64,000 nt of DNA from Oceanomicrobium pacificus (GCF_009833495.1 NZ_WUWG01000001.1:1164697-1228696), one strand, 5' to 3'; shown: positions 8,821 to 18,347, numbered from the stretch's first letter. Numbers and translations are program-made. Notes: generated by a model not told the origin, from the letters alone.

Positions 8821-10110
8821 TCACTCGGCCGGAGTGGCCTTGGGCGGGTAATGCGCATCGAAATCTTCCTCGATGGTCGCGGGCACCGGCAGCGGTTTCT
8901 CCAGCACACCCAGCAGCGGCAGGATGATCAGGAAATAGGCGAACCAGTAGATCGCGCCGATGAGCGAGATCGTCGGGATCAGCCCCTCGGCCGGCATCGC
9001 GCCGCACCACATCAGGACGAAGAAGTCCACGACGAGGATCCAGAACCACCATTTGAACATCGGGCGGTAGCGGCCGGAACGCACCGAGGAGGTGTCGAGC
9101 CAGGGCGCCAGCGCCATGATGAAGATGGAGCCGAACATCACCAGCACGCCGAGGAACTTCGCATCGAGGAAGAGCACGTCGAAGGTGATCGCGCGCAGCA
9201 TCGCGTAGAAGGGCAGGTAATACCATTCCGGCACGATATGTGCGGGCGTTTTCAGCGCATCCGCTTCGATATAGTTGTCCGGGTGGCCCAGATAGTTCGG
9301 CATGAAGCCGACGATCGCGGCGAAGATCGCCAGAACCACGACCAGCGCGAACAGGTCCTTGATGACGAAATAGGGCCAGAAGGGCAGCGTGTCCTTGGCG
9401 GCTTCCTCTTTCGATCCGCGGCGCACCTCGACCCCGGTGGGGTTGTTGTTGCCGGTCGTGTGGAAGGCCCAGATATGGACGATCACCAGACCCGCGATCA
9501 CGAAGGGCAGCAGGTAGTGCAGCGAGAAGAAGCGGTTCAGCGTCGGGTTGCCAACGGCGGGCCCGCCGAGCAGCCATTCCTGAATCGGTGCGCCGATGCC
9601 CGGGATTGCACCGAACAGGCCGGTGATCACGGTCGCGCCCCAGAAGGACATCTGGCCCCAGGGCAGAACATAGCCAAGGAAGCCGGTCGCCATCATCGCC
9701 AGATAGATCAGCATGCCGATGATCCACGTCACTTCGCGCGGGGCCTTGTAGGACCCGTAATAGAGGCCACGGAAGATGTGGATATAAACGGCGATGAAGA
9801 AGAGCGAAGCACCGTTGGCGTGCAGGTAGCGCATGGCCCAGCCCGCATTCACGTTGCGCATGATATGCTCGACCGAGGCAAAGGCCATGTCGACATTCGG
9901 CGTGTAATGCATGACCAGAACGATGCCGGTCACGATCTGCAGCGCCAGACAGAATGTCAGGACAATGCCCCAGATCCACATCCAGTTGAGGTTTTTCGGC
10001 GTCGGGATCATCAGCGTGTCATAGACAAGCCCCACGATCGGGAGACGCGTATCGAGCCATTTCTCGAATTTCGATTTCGGCTCGTATTTGTCGTGCGGAA
10101 TACCACCCAT
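8821..10110 (-). CDS. petB: Cytochrome b of the bc1 complex
   Basis: The 429-residue integral membrane subunit binds two b hemes and forms both quinone sites. Visible landmarks are [19 protein letters not shown] with heme-ligand histidines, the paired His segment near 195-212 ([21 protein letters not shown]), and the PEWY Qo-site motif in [13 protein letters not shown] near 275. About eight transmembrane helices are evident. Length and order match Rhodobacter cytochrome b. It lies 15 bases downstream of petA and 22 bases upstream of petC, so it is co-transcribed. It drives Q-cycle proton translocation in respiration and, if the host is phototrophic, cyclic electron flow. Confidence 0.97.
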   Translation of the reverse strand: MGGIPHDKYEPKSKFEKWLDTRLPIVGLVYDTLMIPTPKNLNWMWIWGIVLTFCLALQIVTGIVLVMHYTPNVDMAFASVEHIMRNVNAGWAMRYLHANGASLFFIAVYIHIFRGLYYGSYKAPREVTWIIGMLIYLAMMATGFLGYVLPWGQMSFWGATVITGLFGAIPGIGAPIQEWLLGGPAVGNPTLNRFFSLHYLLPFVIAGLVIVHIWAFHTTGNNNPTGVEVRRGSKEEAAKDTLPFWPYFVIKDLFALVVVLAIFAAIVGFMPNYLGHPDNYIEADALKTPAHIVPEWYYLPFYAMLRAITFDVLFLDAKFLGVLVMFGSIFIMALAPWLDTSSVRSGRYRPMFKWWFWILVVDFFVLMWCGAMPAEGLIPTISLIGAIYWFAYFLIILPLLGVLEKPLPVPATIEEDFDAHYPPKATPAE

Positions 10111-10125
10111 TTTGATGTGTCTCCC

Positions 10126-10686
10126 TTAACCGAGCTGAATGACGCCGTCGGAGACGAAAGTCGCCACCGGAACGGGAAGGTTTTCAGGGGCCGGGCCTTT
10201 GCGGATGCGGCCGGCCGTGTCGTAATGGGACCCGTGACAGGGGCAGAACCAGCCGCCGAAGTCACCTGCGTCGCCGAGCGGCACACAGCCGAGATGGGTG
10301 CAGACCCCCATCATCACCAGCCATTCGCCATTCTCGTCGAGCGCGCGGTCCTCGTCGGTCGCGGGCGCGTCGCTGGCAATGTTGGCATTGCGCGCATTGG
10401 CGTCGGGCAGGTCGGCCAGCGCCACGTCACGGGCGGCGGCGATTTCCTCTTCCGTCCGGTGACGGATGAAGACCGGCTTGCCGAGCCATTTGACGGTGAG
10501 CTGGGTGCCGGGCTCCACGCCGCTCACATCCACCTGGATGGAGGACAGGGCCTGAACGTCCGCGCTCGGGTTCATCTGGTTGATCAGGGGCCACACGACG
10601 GCACCTGTCGCGACAACACCGGCTGCGCCGGTCGCCACGTACAGAAAGTCGCGGCGGCTGCCTTCTGTTTCTTCTGCGTGAGACAA
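10126..10686 (-). CDS. petA: Rieske iron-sulfur subunit of the bc1 complex
   Basis: The 186-residue subunit has an N-terminal twin-arginine signal-anchor ([21 protein letters not shown]) and the two 2Fe-2S ligand boxes CTHLGC and CPCHGS near residues 128-155. It takes one electron from ubiquinol at the Qo site. Translation appears to begin at a TTG (10684-10686), because the product begins [13 protein letters not shown] and a GGGGGAGA ribosome binding site lies about six bases upstream; no in-frame ATG precedes the Tat motif. It is the first gene of petABC. The leader region 10687-10760 holds a CCAGCC/GGCTGG hairpin (10738-10754) that may be part of the promoter or 5' untranslated region. Confidence 0.96.
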   Translation of the reverse strand: MSHAEETEGSRRDFLYVATGAAGVVATGAVVWPLINQMNPSADVQALSSIQVDVSGVEPGTQLTVKWLGKPVFIRHRTEEEIAAARDVALADLPDANARNANIASDAPATDEDRALDENGEWLVMMGVCTHLGCVPLGDAGDFGGWFCPCHGSHYDTAGRIRKGPAPENLPVPVATFVSDGVIQLG

Positions 10687-10842
10687 GAGTATCTCCCCCT
10701 TGTGTCTTCCCCCTCGGGGGCTATGAATTCGACATGTCCAGCCGGGCAGGCTGGTCCACGAATTGCTTTAATGGGCGGAACCGCATGGGTCCAGCGGACT
10801 TTGCGACGCATGCCCATAAAGGCACGAAAAACGGACGAATCG

Positions 10843-11292
10843 ATGCGCCTTGTGGCCTTTGAGCCGGATATAGCCCCGAATCTGGGCGCCATGATTCGAT
10901 TGGCCGCCTGTTTCGGGATGCCGCTCGACGTGATCGAGCCCTGCGGATTTCCCTTCTCGGTCAAGGCGCTGCGGCGCGCGGCGATGGACTATGCCGATCT
11001 GGCCGACATTTGCCGCCATGACAGCTGGGACGATTACGCCGGTGCGCCGCATGCCGGGCGTCTGGTCCTGCTGACGACCGCGGGGGCGGACCCGCTCTGG
11101 GATTTCACATTTGCGCCAGAGGACCGGATCATGGTCGGACGCGAGACCGCCGGCGTGCCCCCGCCTGTCTCTGGCGCCGCCGATGCCCGCCTGCGCATCC
11201 CGATGGTGCCGCCCGCACGATCGATGAATGTGGTCACCGCCGCGGCCATCGCGGTCGGCGAGGCAGTTAGGCAAATCGGTCACACTGGCTGA
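10843..11292 (+). CDS. trmL: tRNA (cytidine/uridine-34 2'-O)-methyltransferase, SPOUT family
   Basis: The 149-residue protein starts with MRLVAFEPDIAPNLGAMIRLAACFG, the TrmL N-terminal signature, and ends with the SPOUT knot region: VGRETAGVP and RIPMVPPARSMNVVTAAAIAVGE. It should 2'-O-methylate the wobble base of tRNA-Leu species as a homodimer. The ATG at 10843 gives the usual family length. The frame is open far upstream only because it runs antisense to petA and petB. It diverges from petA, with 156 bases between starts. Confidence 0.93.
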   Translation: MRLVAFEPDIAPNLGAMIRLAACFGMPLDVIEPCGFPFSVKALRRAAMDYADLADICRHDSWDDYAGAPHAGRLVLLTTAGADPLWDFTFAPEDRIMVGRETAGVPPPVSGAADARLRIPMVPPARSMNVVTAAAIAVGEAVRQIGHTG

Positions 11293-11386
11293 ATAAAACC
11301 GTCCGAAAACTTGAAACCCGCGTTCACAGCACGGTAACGCTTCCGTGATACCCGTGCTCCGGGTGTGCGTTTATTACAGGTTTTCA

Positions 11387-11989
11387 ATGCTTTCCCGACT
11401 AGCCCCTCTGTCGGTCATGTGCCTTCTGGTTCTGACGTGCCTTCTTGCTCCGACCCGCGCCAGCGCGGATGCCGACCGTATGGAACGGATCGGTGACACG
11501 CTTCAGATCGCCCTTCCGGTGACGGCGGCTTTCTGTTCCTTCGGAAAATCGGCATTCAAGGACTTTGCCGGGCGGTTCGTGCTCAATATGGGGCTCGTCC
11601 ACGGCTCGAAAAACCTGCTTGGCGAAGCGCAGATCAACAAGCGCCCCAACGGCGGGGACAAGGGATTTCCCTCCGGCCATACGGCCGCATCGATGCAGGG
11701 CGCAGCCTATCTGGCCCGCGAATGCGTGCGGTCGAACCCCTGGGCACAGGCAACGCTGTTCGGCGCCGCGATGTTCGTCGGCGGCAGCCGGATCGAAGCG
11801 GGCAAACATTTCCTTTTCCAGGTCATTTGGGGCGGGCTTGTCGGCTTCATGGCCGACCGTGCCTTCCGCGGCACATTCGGGTCCGCGCTCGGCTCCATGG
11901 TTCGCCGCCGCCGCCGCCGGCTGCTGGCGCTTGTCCGCGGCAGGGCCGGGGATGAGGCGCAGGTGGACGGGCCGATCCAGCCGACCTGA
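11387..11989 (+). CDS. PAP2-family phosphatase-like protein with signal peptide
   Basis: The 200-residue protein has an N-terminal signal sequence or membrane span (4-22, then ADADR) and a PAP2 core. Motif 1 is loose: KNLLGEAQINKRP at 75-87 has ten residues between Lys75 and Arg86-Pro87. Motif 2 is intact as PSGHT at 95-99. Motif 3 is S134-R135-x5-H141-x3-Q145, where the usual Asp that pairs with the nucleophilic His is Gln. A second hydrophobic stretch lies at 118-132 and a basic run (RRRRRR) follows at about 172. Family members dephosphorylate lipids such as undecaprenyl pyrophosphate, phosphatidic acid or lipid A. The substrate is unknown, and the Asp-to-Gln change may affect activity. The lipid A oxidase-like gene follows 103 bases downstream on the same strand. 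Confidence 0.8.
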   Translation: MLSRLAPLSVMCLLVLTCLLAPTRASADADRMERIGDTLQIALPVTAAFCSFGKSAFKDFAGRFVLNMGLVHGSKNLLGEAQINKRPNGGDKGFPSGHTAASMQGAAYLARECVRSNPWAQATLFGAAMFVGGSRIEAGKHFLFQVIWGGLVGFMADRAFRGTFGSALGSMVRRRRRRLLALVRGRAGDEAQVDGPIQPT

Positions 11990-12092
11990 CGTCGCGTTCC
12001 GGCGCTGCCGAATGCGGTGCATGTGACAAAAACTTGAACCAAACCCAAGACATAGCCATTCTATGCTTGTGAACCCCCCGGGAAGGACCGCA

Positions 12093-12776
12093 ATGACCCT
12101 GATCCGCCGCAAGACCCTTTTTGCACCCTATATCGCCGCCGGACTGATCGGTGCGGCGGGCGCCACCGGTGCGGCGCAGGCGGCGGACCAGCAACTGTCC
12201 TTCTATGGCGGGCTGCAGACCGCGCCGCACAGCGTGGTCCAAGGTGTCGACAGCGAGGGCAATGCTTTCGACTTCACCGCCGCATGGGACGGCAAGTCGT
12301 TCGAGATGCCGCCCTATTGGGGTGTGCGCTACAATTACTGGCGCAAGGATGACTGGGGCCTGTCGCTCGATTTCAGCCATTCCAAGGTCTATTCCGACGA
12401 TGCGACCCGCGACGATAACGGGTTCGAGGTGCTGGAATTTACCGACGGCCTGAACGTGCTGACGGTCAATGCCATGCGCCGCTTCTCCGAGCCCGACCGC
12501 GCCTGGACACCCTATGTCGGGGCGGGGCTGGGGATCACCGTGCCGCATGTGGAAGTGCAGGCCGATGGCGGCGCGCGCACCAACGGCTACCAGTTCGGCG
12601 GCTATGCCGCGCAGGCGCAGGTCGGTGTCGACTATGCGCTGAGCGACCGCTGGTCGGTCTTTGCCGAATACAAGTTCAACTACACGTCGAACGATGTGGA
12701 ACTGAAGAACGGCGGCAATCTGGAAACCGACATCATCACCAACGCGATCAATCTGGGCGTCAGTTTCGGCTTCTGA
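12093..12776 (+). CDS. Outer-membrane beta-barrel protein, lipid A oxidase (LpxQ)-like
   Basis: A 227-residue protein with a signal peptide (about 1-29, ending AAQA). The mature part is built of alternating strands ending in a C-terminal Phe (NLGVSFGF), the classic signature of an outer-membrane barrel. The segment AAWDGKSFEMPPYWGVRYNYW, the motif SLDFSHSKVYSDD and the phrase EFTDGLNVLTVNAMRRF agree with my memory of rhizobial lipid A oxidase-type proteins, which oxidise the proximal glucosamine of lipid A to aminogluconate. That assignment is from recall and was not searched; a generic porin-like barrel is the alternative. Start: the ATG at 12093 with GGGAAGGA upstream; ten extra codons before it are open but unlikely to be used. 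Confidence 0.7.
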   Translation: MTLIRRKTLFAPYIAAGLIGAAGATGAAQAADQQLSFYGGLQTAPHSVVQGVDSEGNAFDFTAAWDGKSFEMPPYWGVRYNYWRKDDWGLSLDFSHSKVYSDDATRDDNGFEVLEFTDGLNVLTVNAMRRFSEPDRAWTPYVGAGLGITVPHVEVQADGGARTNGYQFGGYAAQAQVGVDYALSDRWSVFAEYKFNYTSNDVELKNGGNLETDIITNAINLGVSFGF

Positions 12777-12814
12777 TCCCGGTCCGATCCGGATCTGAAG
12801 GCCAGCCGCGCCCG

Positions 12815-14743
12815 TCAGGCGCGGCGCGTCGCCTCGATCCGGTCGACACCGAGCAGGTCGAGCACCCGCGCCTCGATATGGCGCGCGGACAGGCCCGCAG
12901 CCTCGTACATGGCCTTCGGGCTGTCCTGATCGATGAACGTGTCAGGCAGGGTCATGGACCGGACCTTCAGCCCGCCGTCGAGCAGCCCGTCCTCGGCCAT
13001 CGCCTGCATTACATGGCTGCCAAACCCGCCGACCGCGCCTTCCTCCAACGTCACGAGAACCTCATGCTCGGCCGCCAACTGCCGGATCAGCGCCATGTCG
13101 AGCGGTTTGGCGAAACGGGCATCCGCGACGGTCGGGGCAAGGCCGCGTGCCGCCAGCGCCTCGGCTGCCACCAGACATTCACCGAGCCGCGTCCCGAAGG
13201 ACAGAAGCGCGACGCGCGCGCCTTCGCGCAGGATCCGGCCACGGCCGATTTCCAACGCCTCGCCGCGGTCGGGCAGGTCGACGCCCACGCCCTCGCCGCG
13301 CGGGAAACGGAAGGCCGAGGGCCGGTCGTCGATGGCGACCGCAGTGGCGACCATATGCACCAACTCGGCCTCGTCCGCAGCGGCCATCACCACCATGTCG
13401 GGCAGGTTGGCCATATAGGCAATGTCGAACGCACCCGCATGGGTCGGCCCGTCGGCACCCACCAGGCCCGCCCGGTCAATCGCGAACCGCACAGGCAGCT
13501 TCTGGATCGCCACATCGTGCACGACCTGGTCATAGCCGCGCTGCAGGAAGGTGGAATAGATCGCGCAGAAGGGTTTCAGCCCGCCCGCTGCCAGCCCGGC
13601 GGAGAAGGTCACCGCATGCTGTTCCGCGATGCCCACATCGAAACAGCGTTTCGGAAACCGGTCCTGAAACAGGTTGAGCCCCGTCCCGTCGGGCATCGCG
13701 GCGGTGACGGCGACGACCGACGGGTCGCGCTCGGCCTCCGCGATCAGGCTCTGGGCGAAGACCTTGGTGTAGGAGGGCGCGTTGCTCGGCGCCTTGTGCT
13801 GCTTGCCGGTGACCAAGTCGAACTTGGCCGTGGCATGGCCGCGGTCGGGGCGGTCCTCGGCATAGCCCTTGCCCTTCTGGGTCAGCGCATGGATCAGGAT
13901 CGGTCCGTCGGCGCGGGCCTTCACGGTCCGCAGCACGCTGAGAAGCTGCTCCATGTCATGCCCGTCAATCGGCCCGACATAGGTAAAGCCCAGTTCCTCG
14001 AAGAGCGTGCCGCCGACCGTCATGCCCTTGACCATTTCCTTCGCGCGGCGCGCACCTTCCTGGAAGGGCGGCGGCAGCAGGCTGACCGCACCCTTGGCCG
14101 CGGCCTTCAGGTCCTGAAACGGTGCGCCGGCATAGAGCCGCGACAGATAGGCCGACATGGCGCCGACCGGCGGGGCAATCGACATTTCATTGTCGTTGAG
14201 GATCACAATCAGCCGCTGGCCGAGATGTCCGGCATTGTTCATCGCTTCATAGGCCATGCCGGCCGACATGGCGCCGTCACCGATCACGGCAATGGCGTCG
14301 CCAAGGCCGGTTTCCGGCGCGCCGCCAAGCTCGCGCGCGACCGCAAAGCCGAGTGCCGCCGAGATCGAGGTGGAACTGTGCGCCGCCCCGAACGGGTCAT
14401 AGGGGCTTTCCTTGCGTTTGGTGAAGCCCGACAGCCCGCCACCCTGACGCAGCGTGCGGATCCGGTCGCGCCGGCCGGTCAGGATCTTGTGCGGGTAGCA
14501 TTGATGGCCGACATCCCAGATCAGCTTGTCGCGCGGCGTGTCGAAAACCGCGTGGATCGCGACCGTCATCTCCACCACGCCAAGGCCCGCGCCCAGATGC
14601 CCGCCGGTCTCTGACACGGCGGAAATCGTCTCGGCCCGCAACTCGTCGGCCAGCCGGCGCAGCTCGGTATCGGACAGGCCCTTCAGGTCCGCAGGAAAGC
14701 GGACGCGGTCAAGCAGCGGGGTCTCTGGTCGGCTGTCGGTCAC
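12815..14743 (-). CDS. dxs: 1-deoxy-D-xylulose-5-phosphate synthase
   Basis: The 642-residue TPP enzyme condenses pyruvate and glyceraldehyde 3-phosphate in the first step of the MEP isoprenoid pathway. Motifs visible: [18 protein letters not shown] near 47, the TPP-binding [18 protein letters not shown] and NDNEMSI near 155-190, and the C-terminal transketolase domain with [15 protein letters not shown] near 375. Translation starts at a GTG (14741-14743) with GGGAG six bases upstream. It is 23 bases downstream of ispA, so the two isoprenoid enzymes are co-transcribed. A GC-rich hairpin (12805-12825) overlaps the stop codon but has no T-tract. Confidence 0.97.
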   Translation of the reverse strand: MTDSRPETPLLDRVRFPADLKGLSDTELRRLADELRAETISAVSETGGHLGAGLGVVEMTVAIHAVFDTPRDKLIWDVGHQCYPHKILTGRRDRIRTLRQGGGLSGFTKRKESPYDPFGAAHSSTSISAALGFAVARELGGAPETGLGDAIAVIGDGAMSAGMAYEAMNNAGHLGQRLIVILNDNEMSIAPPVGAMSAYLSRLYAGAPFQDLKAAAKGAVSLLPPPFQEGARRAKEMVKGMTVGGTLFEELGFTYVGPIDGHDMEQLLSVLRTVKARADGPILIHALTQKGKGYAEDRPDRGHATAKFDLVTGKQHKAPSNAPSYTKVFAQSLIAEAERDPSVVAVTAAMPDGTGLNLFQDRFPKRCFDVGIAEQHAVTFSAGLAAGGLKPFCAIYSTFLQRGYDQVVHDVAIQKLPVRFAIDRAGLVGADGPTHAGAFDIAYMANLPDMVVMAAADEAELVHMVATAVAIDDRPSAFRFPRGEGVGVDLPDRGEALEIGRGRILREGARVALLSFGTRLGECLVAAEALAARGLAPTVADARFAKPLDMALIRQLAAEHEVLVTLEEGAVGGFGSHVMQAMAEDGLLDGGLKVRSMTLPDTFIDQDSPKAMYEAAGLSARHIEARVLDLLGVDRIEATRRA

Positions 14744-14766
14744 GGGTGCTCCCGGTTTGGTCGAAA

Positions 14767-15654
14767 TCAGCTGGTGCGCTGTATGGCGAAACGGGCCGCC
14801 TGACGCAAGTTTTCCGCCGCCAGGCCGAAGGGCGACAGATGGCTGATCGCCTCCTCCGCCAGTTCGCTTGCGCGGCGTTTGGCGCCGTCGATGCCGAGGA
14901 TCGACACGAAGGTCGCCTTGCCTGCCGCATCATCCTTGCGCAGCCGCTTGCCCGCGGCCTCGGCATCGCCGGTCACGTCGAGAATATCGTCCTGCACCTG
15001 AAAGGCCAGCCCGAGCGCATCTGCATAGGCCACGAAGGGCGACGGGTCGGAGCGGGACAGGAGCGCGCCGGCCTCTGCCGCGCAGCGGATGAGCGCGCCG
15101 GTTTTCAGCGATTGCAGCGCGGATATCTCGTCGAGTGACAGCGGCGAGACCGCCGTCTCCGCCGCGATGTCGAGCGCCTGACCGCCGACCATGCCGAAGA
15201 CGCCGCCCGCCTGCGCAAGGCTGCGGATGAGCTTGATCCGGATCGCCGGGTCCTGCGCGGTCTGCGCGCCGGTCAGAATCTCGAAGGCCAGGGTCTGGAG
15301 CGCGTCGCCGGCCAGCACCGCGGTCGCCTCGTCCCAGCGCTTGTGGACGGTCGGCTTGCCGCGCCGCAGATCGTCATCATCCATGCAGGGCAGATCGTCG
15401 TGGATGAGCGAATAGGCGTGGATACATTCGATCGCGGCCCCCACCCGTTCGGCCGGCACCCGCGGGGCACGGAACATGCCCGCGATTTCCAGCGTCAGGA
15501 ACGCGCGCAGCCGCTTGCCGCCCGACAGGGTCGCATAGCGCATGGCGGCGGCCAGTTCGGTCTCGGCGGCGGGCAGAAGCGCGTCGAGACGGTCCTCAAC
15601 GGCAGAAGCCGCCTGCGAGAGGGCGGCGTGAAACGCCAGCTGTTTGGGGTCCAT
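14767..15654 (-). CDS. ispA: Farnesyl/geranyl diphosphate synthase (polyprenyl synthetase)
   Basis: The 295-residue prenyltransferase elongates DMAPP and GPP with IPP to farnesyl diphosphate. The first aspartate-rich motif is in [21 protein letters not shown] near 85-105 and the second is DDILD near 220. Length and motif spacing match IspA of other alphaproteobacteria. The start at 15654 ([12 protein letters not shown]) is preferred; the frame runs on upstream only because it overlaps xseB out of frame. It lies between xseB (23-base gap) and dxs (23-base gap), a conserved isoprenoid cluster. Confidence 0.95.
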   Translation of the reverse strand: MDPKQLAFHAALSQAASAVEDRLDALLPAAETELAAAMRYATLSGGKRLRAFLTLEIAGMFRAPRVPAERVGAAIECIHAYSLIHDDLPCMDDDDLRRGKPTVHKRWDEATAVLAGDALQTLAFEILTGAQTAQDPAIRIKLIRSLAQAGGVFGMVGGQALDIAAETAVSPLSLDEISALQSLKTGALIRCAAEAGALLSRSDPSPFVAYADALGLAFQVQDDILDVTGDAEAAGKRLRKDDAAGKATFVSILGIDGAKRRASELAEEAISHLSPFGLAAENLRQAARFAIQRTS

Positions 15655-15677
15655 GGTGGGCTCCGCGTGGCTCTGGA

Positions 15678-15917
15678 TCAGTTGATCTCGACCGGCGCGG
15701 CGCCGGTGGCCTGACCGTCGGGCCCTTGGGTGATCTGGGCGACCTTTTCCTCGGCCGCCTTCAGTTTCTGTTCGCAATGGGCCTTCAGCGCCGCGCCGCG
15801 CTCGTAAAGCGCGATCGACTCCTCCAGCGGCACGTTGCCCGATTCCAGCTTCTCGACCAGCGTTTCCAGTTCGGCCAGTGCCTGTTCGAAACTCAGATCG
15901 GAAAGCGGTGCGGTCAT
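15678..15917 (-). CDS. xseB: Exodeoxyribonuclease VII small subunit
   Basis: A 79-residue protein with the XseB consensus: LSFEQALAELETLVEKLESG followed by VPLEESIALYERGAALKAHCEQKLKAAEEKV, two helices forming a hairpin. It binds XseA to degrade single-stranded DNA. The large subunit gene is not in the window. The start codon overlaps the stop of the HDAC-like gene by four bases (ATGA), implying translational coupling. The C-terminal 15 residues (GPDGQATGAAPVEIN) are a flexible tail. Confidence 0.95.
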   Translation of the reverse strand: MTAPLSDLSFEQALAELETLVEKLESGNVPLEESIALYERGAALKAHCEQKLKAAEEKVAQITQGPDGQATGAAPVEIN

Positions 15918-16849
15918 TGTCCATGCTCCATCAGCGTTGCCACATGCGCCGCCATGCCCGACGCCAGACCTTCCAGATCATATCCGCCCTCCAGAGTCGA
16001 GACCAGCCTGCCGCCCGCATGGGTGGCCGCTAACCGGCAGAGATCCGCCGTCACGCGGGCGAAATCCGCGTCCTGCCAGTTCAGGTTGGCGAGCGGGTCG
16101 CGGGCATGGGCGTCGAAGCCCGCAGAGACCAGCACAAGCTCCGGCTTGAACGCGTCGAGCATGGGCAGGATCTGGCGGTCCATCGCGCGGTGAAGGTCCG
16201 CGCCGTCGCTGCCGGGCGCCAGCGGCACGTTGAGGATCTGGCCATGCGCACCGCGCTCGTCGGCCCGCCCGGAGCCGGGATAGAGCGGCATCTGGTGGGT
16301 GGAGGCAAAGCGGATGCGCGGCTCGTCCCACAGCAGGTCCTGCGTGCCGTTGCCGTGATGCACGTCGAAATCGACGATGGCCACCCGGTCGAGCCCGTGC
16401 CGCTCCAGCGCGTGTTTCGCCGCGATCGCGACCGTGCCGAACAGGCAGAAGCCCATCGCCCGGGTCCGTTCCGCATGGTGGCCGGGCGGGCGCATGGCGA
16501 CGAAAGCGTTCCCGGCGTCACCGGCCAGCACGCGGTCGACCGCCGCGATGCAGCCGCCGACGGCGTGCAGCGCGGCGTCAAGGCTGCCGGGCGACATATG
16601 CGTATCGGGATCGAGCGCGACGCTGCCCTGCGCGGGCGCTGCGGCGCGGACCGCGTCGATATGGGATTGCGGGTGCGCCAGCAGAAGATCGGCATCGCTG
16701 GCGGCGGGGGCCTCCTGCCGGTCGAGCGCGGCGAATTCCGGTGCGTCGAGCGCGGTCAGGATCGCGTCCATCCGGGCGACCCGTTCGGGGTGGCCGTCGG
16801 GCGTCAGGTGGTCGAGCGCAGACGGGTGGGTATAGAGCGCGGTGGTCAT
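15914..16849 (-). CDS. Histone deacetylase-family (acetoin utilization/acetylpolyamine) amidohydrolase
   Basis: The 311-residue zinc hydrolase shows the class II HDAC-like core: RPPGHHAERTRAMGFCLF with the active-site His pair near 121-125, DFDVHHGNGTQDL near 158 with the Asp and His zinc ligands, and VSAGFDAHARDPLANL near 242 with the second Asp. Bacterial members deacetylate polyamines or other small acetylated amines, and some act on proteins. The substrate here is unknown. It is first in the xseB-ispA-dxs run, overlapping xseB, and 78 bases downstream of petR on the same strand. Confidence 0.92.
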   Translation of the reverse strand: MTTALYTHPSALDHLTPDGHPERVARMDAILTALDAPEFAALDRQEAPAASDADLLLAHPQSHIDAVRAAAPAQGSVALDPDTHMSPGSLDAALHAVGGCIAAVDRVLAGDAGNAFVAMRPPGHHAERTRAMGFCLFGTVAIAAKHALERHGLDRVAIVDFDVHHGNGTQDLLWDEPRIRFASTHQMPLYPGSGRADERGAHGQILNVPLAPGSDGADLHRAMDRQILPMLDAFKPELVLVSAGFDAHARDPLANLNWQDADFARVTADLCRLAATHAGGRLVSTLEGGYDLEGLASGMAAHVATLMEHGQ

Positions 16850-16927
16850 CGGTCGGGTCTCCGCTGTCGGCGGGCCACGCCGTGCGGCGCGGCGGGTGGT
16901 CGGATTGGGGGGTGCGGGGACGGCGCG

Positions 16928-17641
16928 TCAGTCGGGCGCGAGCATATAGCCCGAGCCGCGCACCGTTTGCAGGTAGCGCGGCAGGCGCGGGTCGGCCTCG
17001 ATCTTGCGGCGCAGGCGGGTGATCTGCACATCGACGGCGCGCTCCTGCGCCTGACCGTCGTCGCGGCCCAGTTCCTCGACCAGTTGCGCCCTCGAGATCG
17101 GCTTGTTGGGCTTGGCGGAGAAGATCCGCATCAGCGCGTTTTCCGTCGCGGTCAGTTTCACCGGCTCATTGTCCATCCAGAGCTCGCCCCGGCTGAGGTC
17201 ATAGCGCGCGTTGCCCATGTGCAGGGTCTTGGGCGGCTGCGGTTCGGGGTCCTCGCGCGGGACGCGGCGCAGGATCGCGTTGATCCGCAGCAGGAGTTCC
17301 TTCGGCTCGAACGGTTTGGCCAGATAGTCGTCCGCGCCGCATTCGAGCCCCTTGATCCGGTCCTCCGCATCGCCCTTCGCGGTGAGGAGCAGGATCGGGG
17401 TCTGCATCTCACGCCGCAGGTCGCGGGTGAGCGAGAACCCGTCCTCCCCGGGCATCATCACGTCGACGACGAGCAGGTCGAAATCGAGCCCCTTGAGAAG
17501 CCGCCGGGCATGCGCCGCATCGCGCGCGACCGACACCCAGAACCCGTTGCGGGCGAGAAACTTGCGGATCAGGTCGCGGATGCGCGCATCATCGTCGATG
17601 ACCAGGATATGCGCGTCATCATGCTGCAGCGCGCCGTTCAT
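16928..17641 (-). CDS. petR: OmpR/PhoB-family response regulator, PetR-like
   Basis: The 237-residue regulator has a receiver domain (acidic pocket IDDDAR at 15-20, phospho-acceptor Asp60 in VVDVMMPGEDG, Lys109 in LAKPF) and a C-terminal winged helix ending DVQITRLRRKIEADP and TVRGSGYML. No sensor kinase is adjacent; its partner gene is the MarR-type regulator petP, with which it overlaps by four bases. In Rhodobacter capsulatus, petP and petR form such a pair beside petABC and matter for bc1-dependent growth. I assign the symbol from gene pairing and domain content. Here the pair lies about 6 kb from petABC, separated by other genes. Confidence 0.85.
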   Translation of the reverse strand: MNGALQHDDAHILVIDDDARIRDLIRKFLARNGFWVSVARDAAHARRLLKGLDFDLLVVDVMMPGEDGFSLTRDLRREMQTPILLLTAKGDAEDRIKGLECGADDYLAKPFEPKELLLRINAILRRVPREDPEPQPPKTLHMGNARYDLSRGELWMDNEPVKLTATENALMRIFSAKPNKPISRAQLVEELGRDDGQAQERAVDVQITRLRRKIEADPRLPRYLQTVRGSGYMLAPD

Positions 17642-18153
17642 GCCCGGGTCTCCATCATCCGCAGGATGCGTTCCCGCAGGTCCGGATCGATCATCTGTTC
17701 CAGCACGGTGCGGAACCCCTGCACCGATTCCGGTCCGGCGGTGGAATAGGCGCGGCGCATGCGTACCCGTTGCGAGGCCGAAAGCTCCTGTTCCAGCGCC
17801 TGGCCCTTGTCGGTCAGGAAGAGGTTGCGCTGCCGCCGGTCGGTGCGCCCGACACGGCTGTCCACGAGCCCGTCCTCCACCAGTTGCCGCAGCACGCGGT
17901 TCAGCGATTGCTTGGTGACACCGAGAATGTCGAGCAGGTCGTTGACCGTCAGGCCGGGGCGCCGGTTGATGAAATGGATCGCGCGGTGATGGGCGCGGCC
18001 ATACGCATAATTTTCGAGGATCCGGTCGGGATCGGCGGTGAAGCAGCGATAGGCGAAGAACATCAGTTCGATGCCCTGCCGGAGCTGGTCGTCGGTCAGG
18101 AAGAGCAGTTGCTCGCCCTTGCTCTGCCCGGTGGTCAATGTCGAATTCTGCAT
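17638..18153 (-). CDS. petP: MarR-family transcriptional regulator, PetP-like
   Basis: A 171-residue winged-helix repressor or activator: an N-terminal dimer helix (LTDDQLRQGIELMFFAYR), then RAHHRAIHFINRRPGLTVNDLLDILGVTKQSLNRVLRQLVEDGLV as the helix-turn-helix, a DRRQRNLFLTDKG wing and a long C-terminal helix. The frame could also start at a GTG eight codons upstream (18177), giving 179 residues. The ATG at 18153 fits better with the promoter placed at 18188-18216, because the GTG would lie almost on the transcription start. It overlaps petR (ATGA), so both are made from one message. Confidence 0.85.
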   Translation of the reverse strand: MQNSTLTTGQSKGEQLLFLTDDQLRQGIELMFFAYRCFTADPDRILENYAYGRAHHRAIHFINRRPGLTVNDLLDILGVTKQSLNRVLRQLVEDGLVDSRVGRTDRRQRNLFLTDKGQALEQELSASQRVRMRRAYSTAGPESVQGFRTVLEQMIDPDLRERILRMMETRA

Positions 18154-18187
18154 GCCTGCGTGCCCCGCATGTTTCACCTGCGTGATC

Positions 18188-18216
18188 AGTTTATGTCAGT
18201 CTTGTTGACTTTCCAA
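18188..18216 (-). promoter_or_regulatory. Probable petP promoter with embedded operator
   Basis: Read on the minus strand, TTGGAA (18216-18211) and TAAACT (18193-18188) are 17 bases apart, a good housekeeping spacing. The spacer contains a GTCA-N7-TGAC inverted repeat (18195-18209). A dyad between -35 and -10 is where an autorepressing MarR protein would bind; this role is inferred. Confidence 0.5.
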
Positions 18217-18347
18217 GAATCAATTGCTAGCAAACCCCGTGTTTTGTGAAACTTTCCGTCAAAAGAGGCGGGTGTAGCGCAATTATTGCAAATGTCCGCA
18301 GCGTCATCAGGGAGGTGTCGCGCGGCGAGACAGGATAGGACAGGCCC

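Noticed and set aside
8782..11292. 836-codon plus-strand frame running antisense through petB and petA
   Set aside because: Only its last 149 codons (trmL) resemble a protein. The rest is a shadow.
12805..12825. GC hairpin at the dxs stop as a terminator
   Set aside because: Eight-base stem without a T-tract on either strand. Kept only as a note in the dxs entry.
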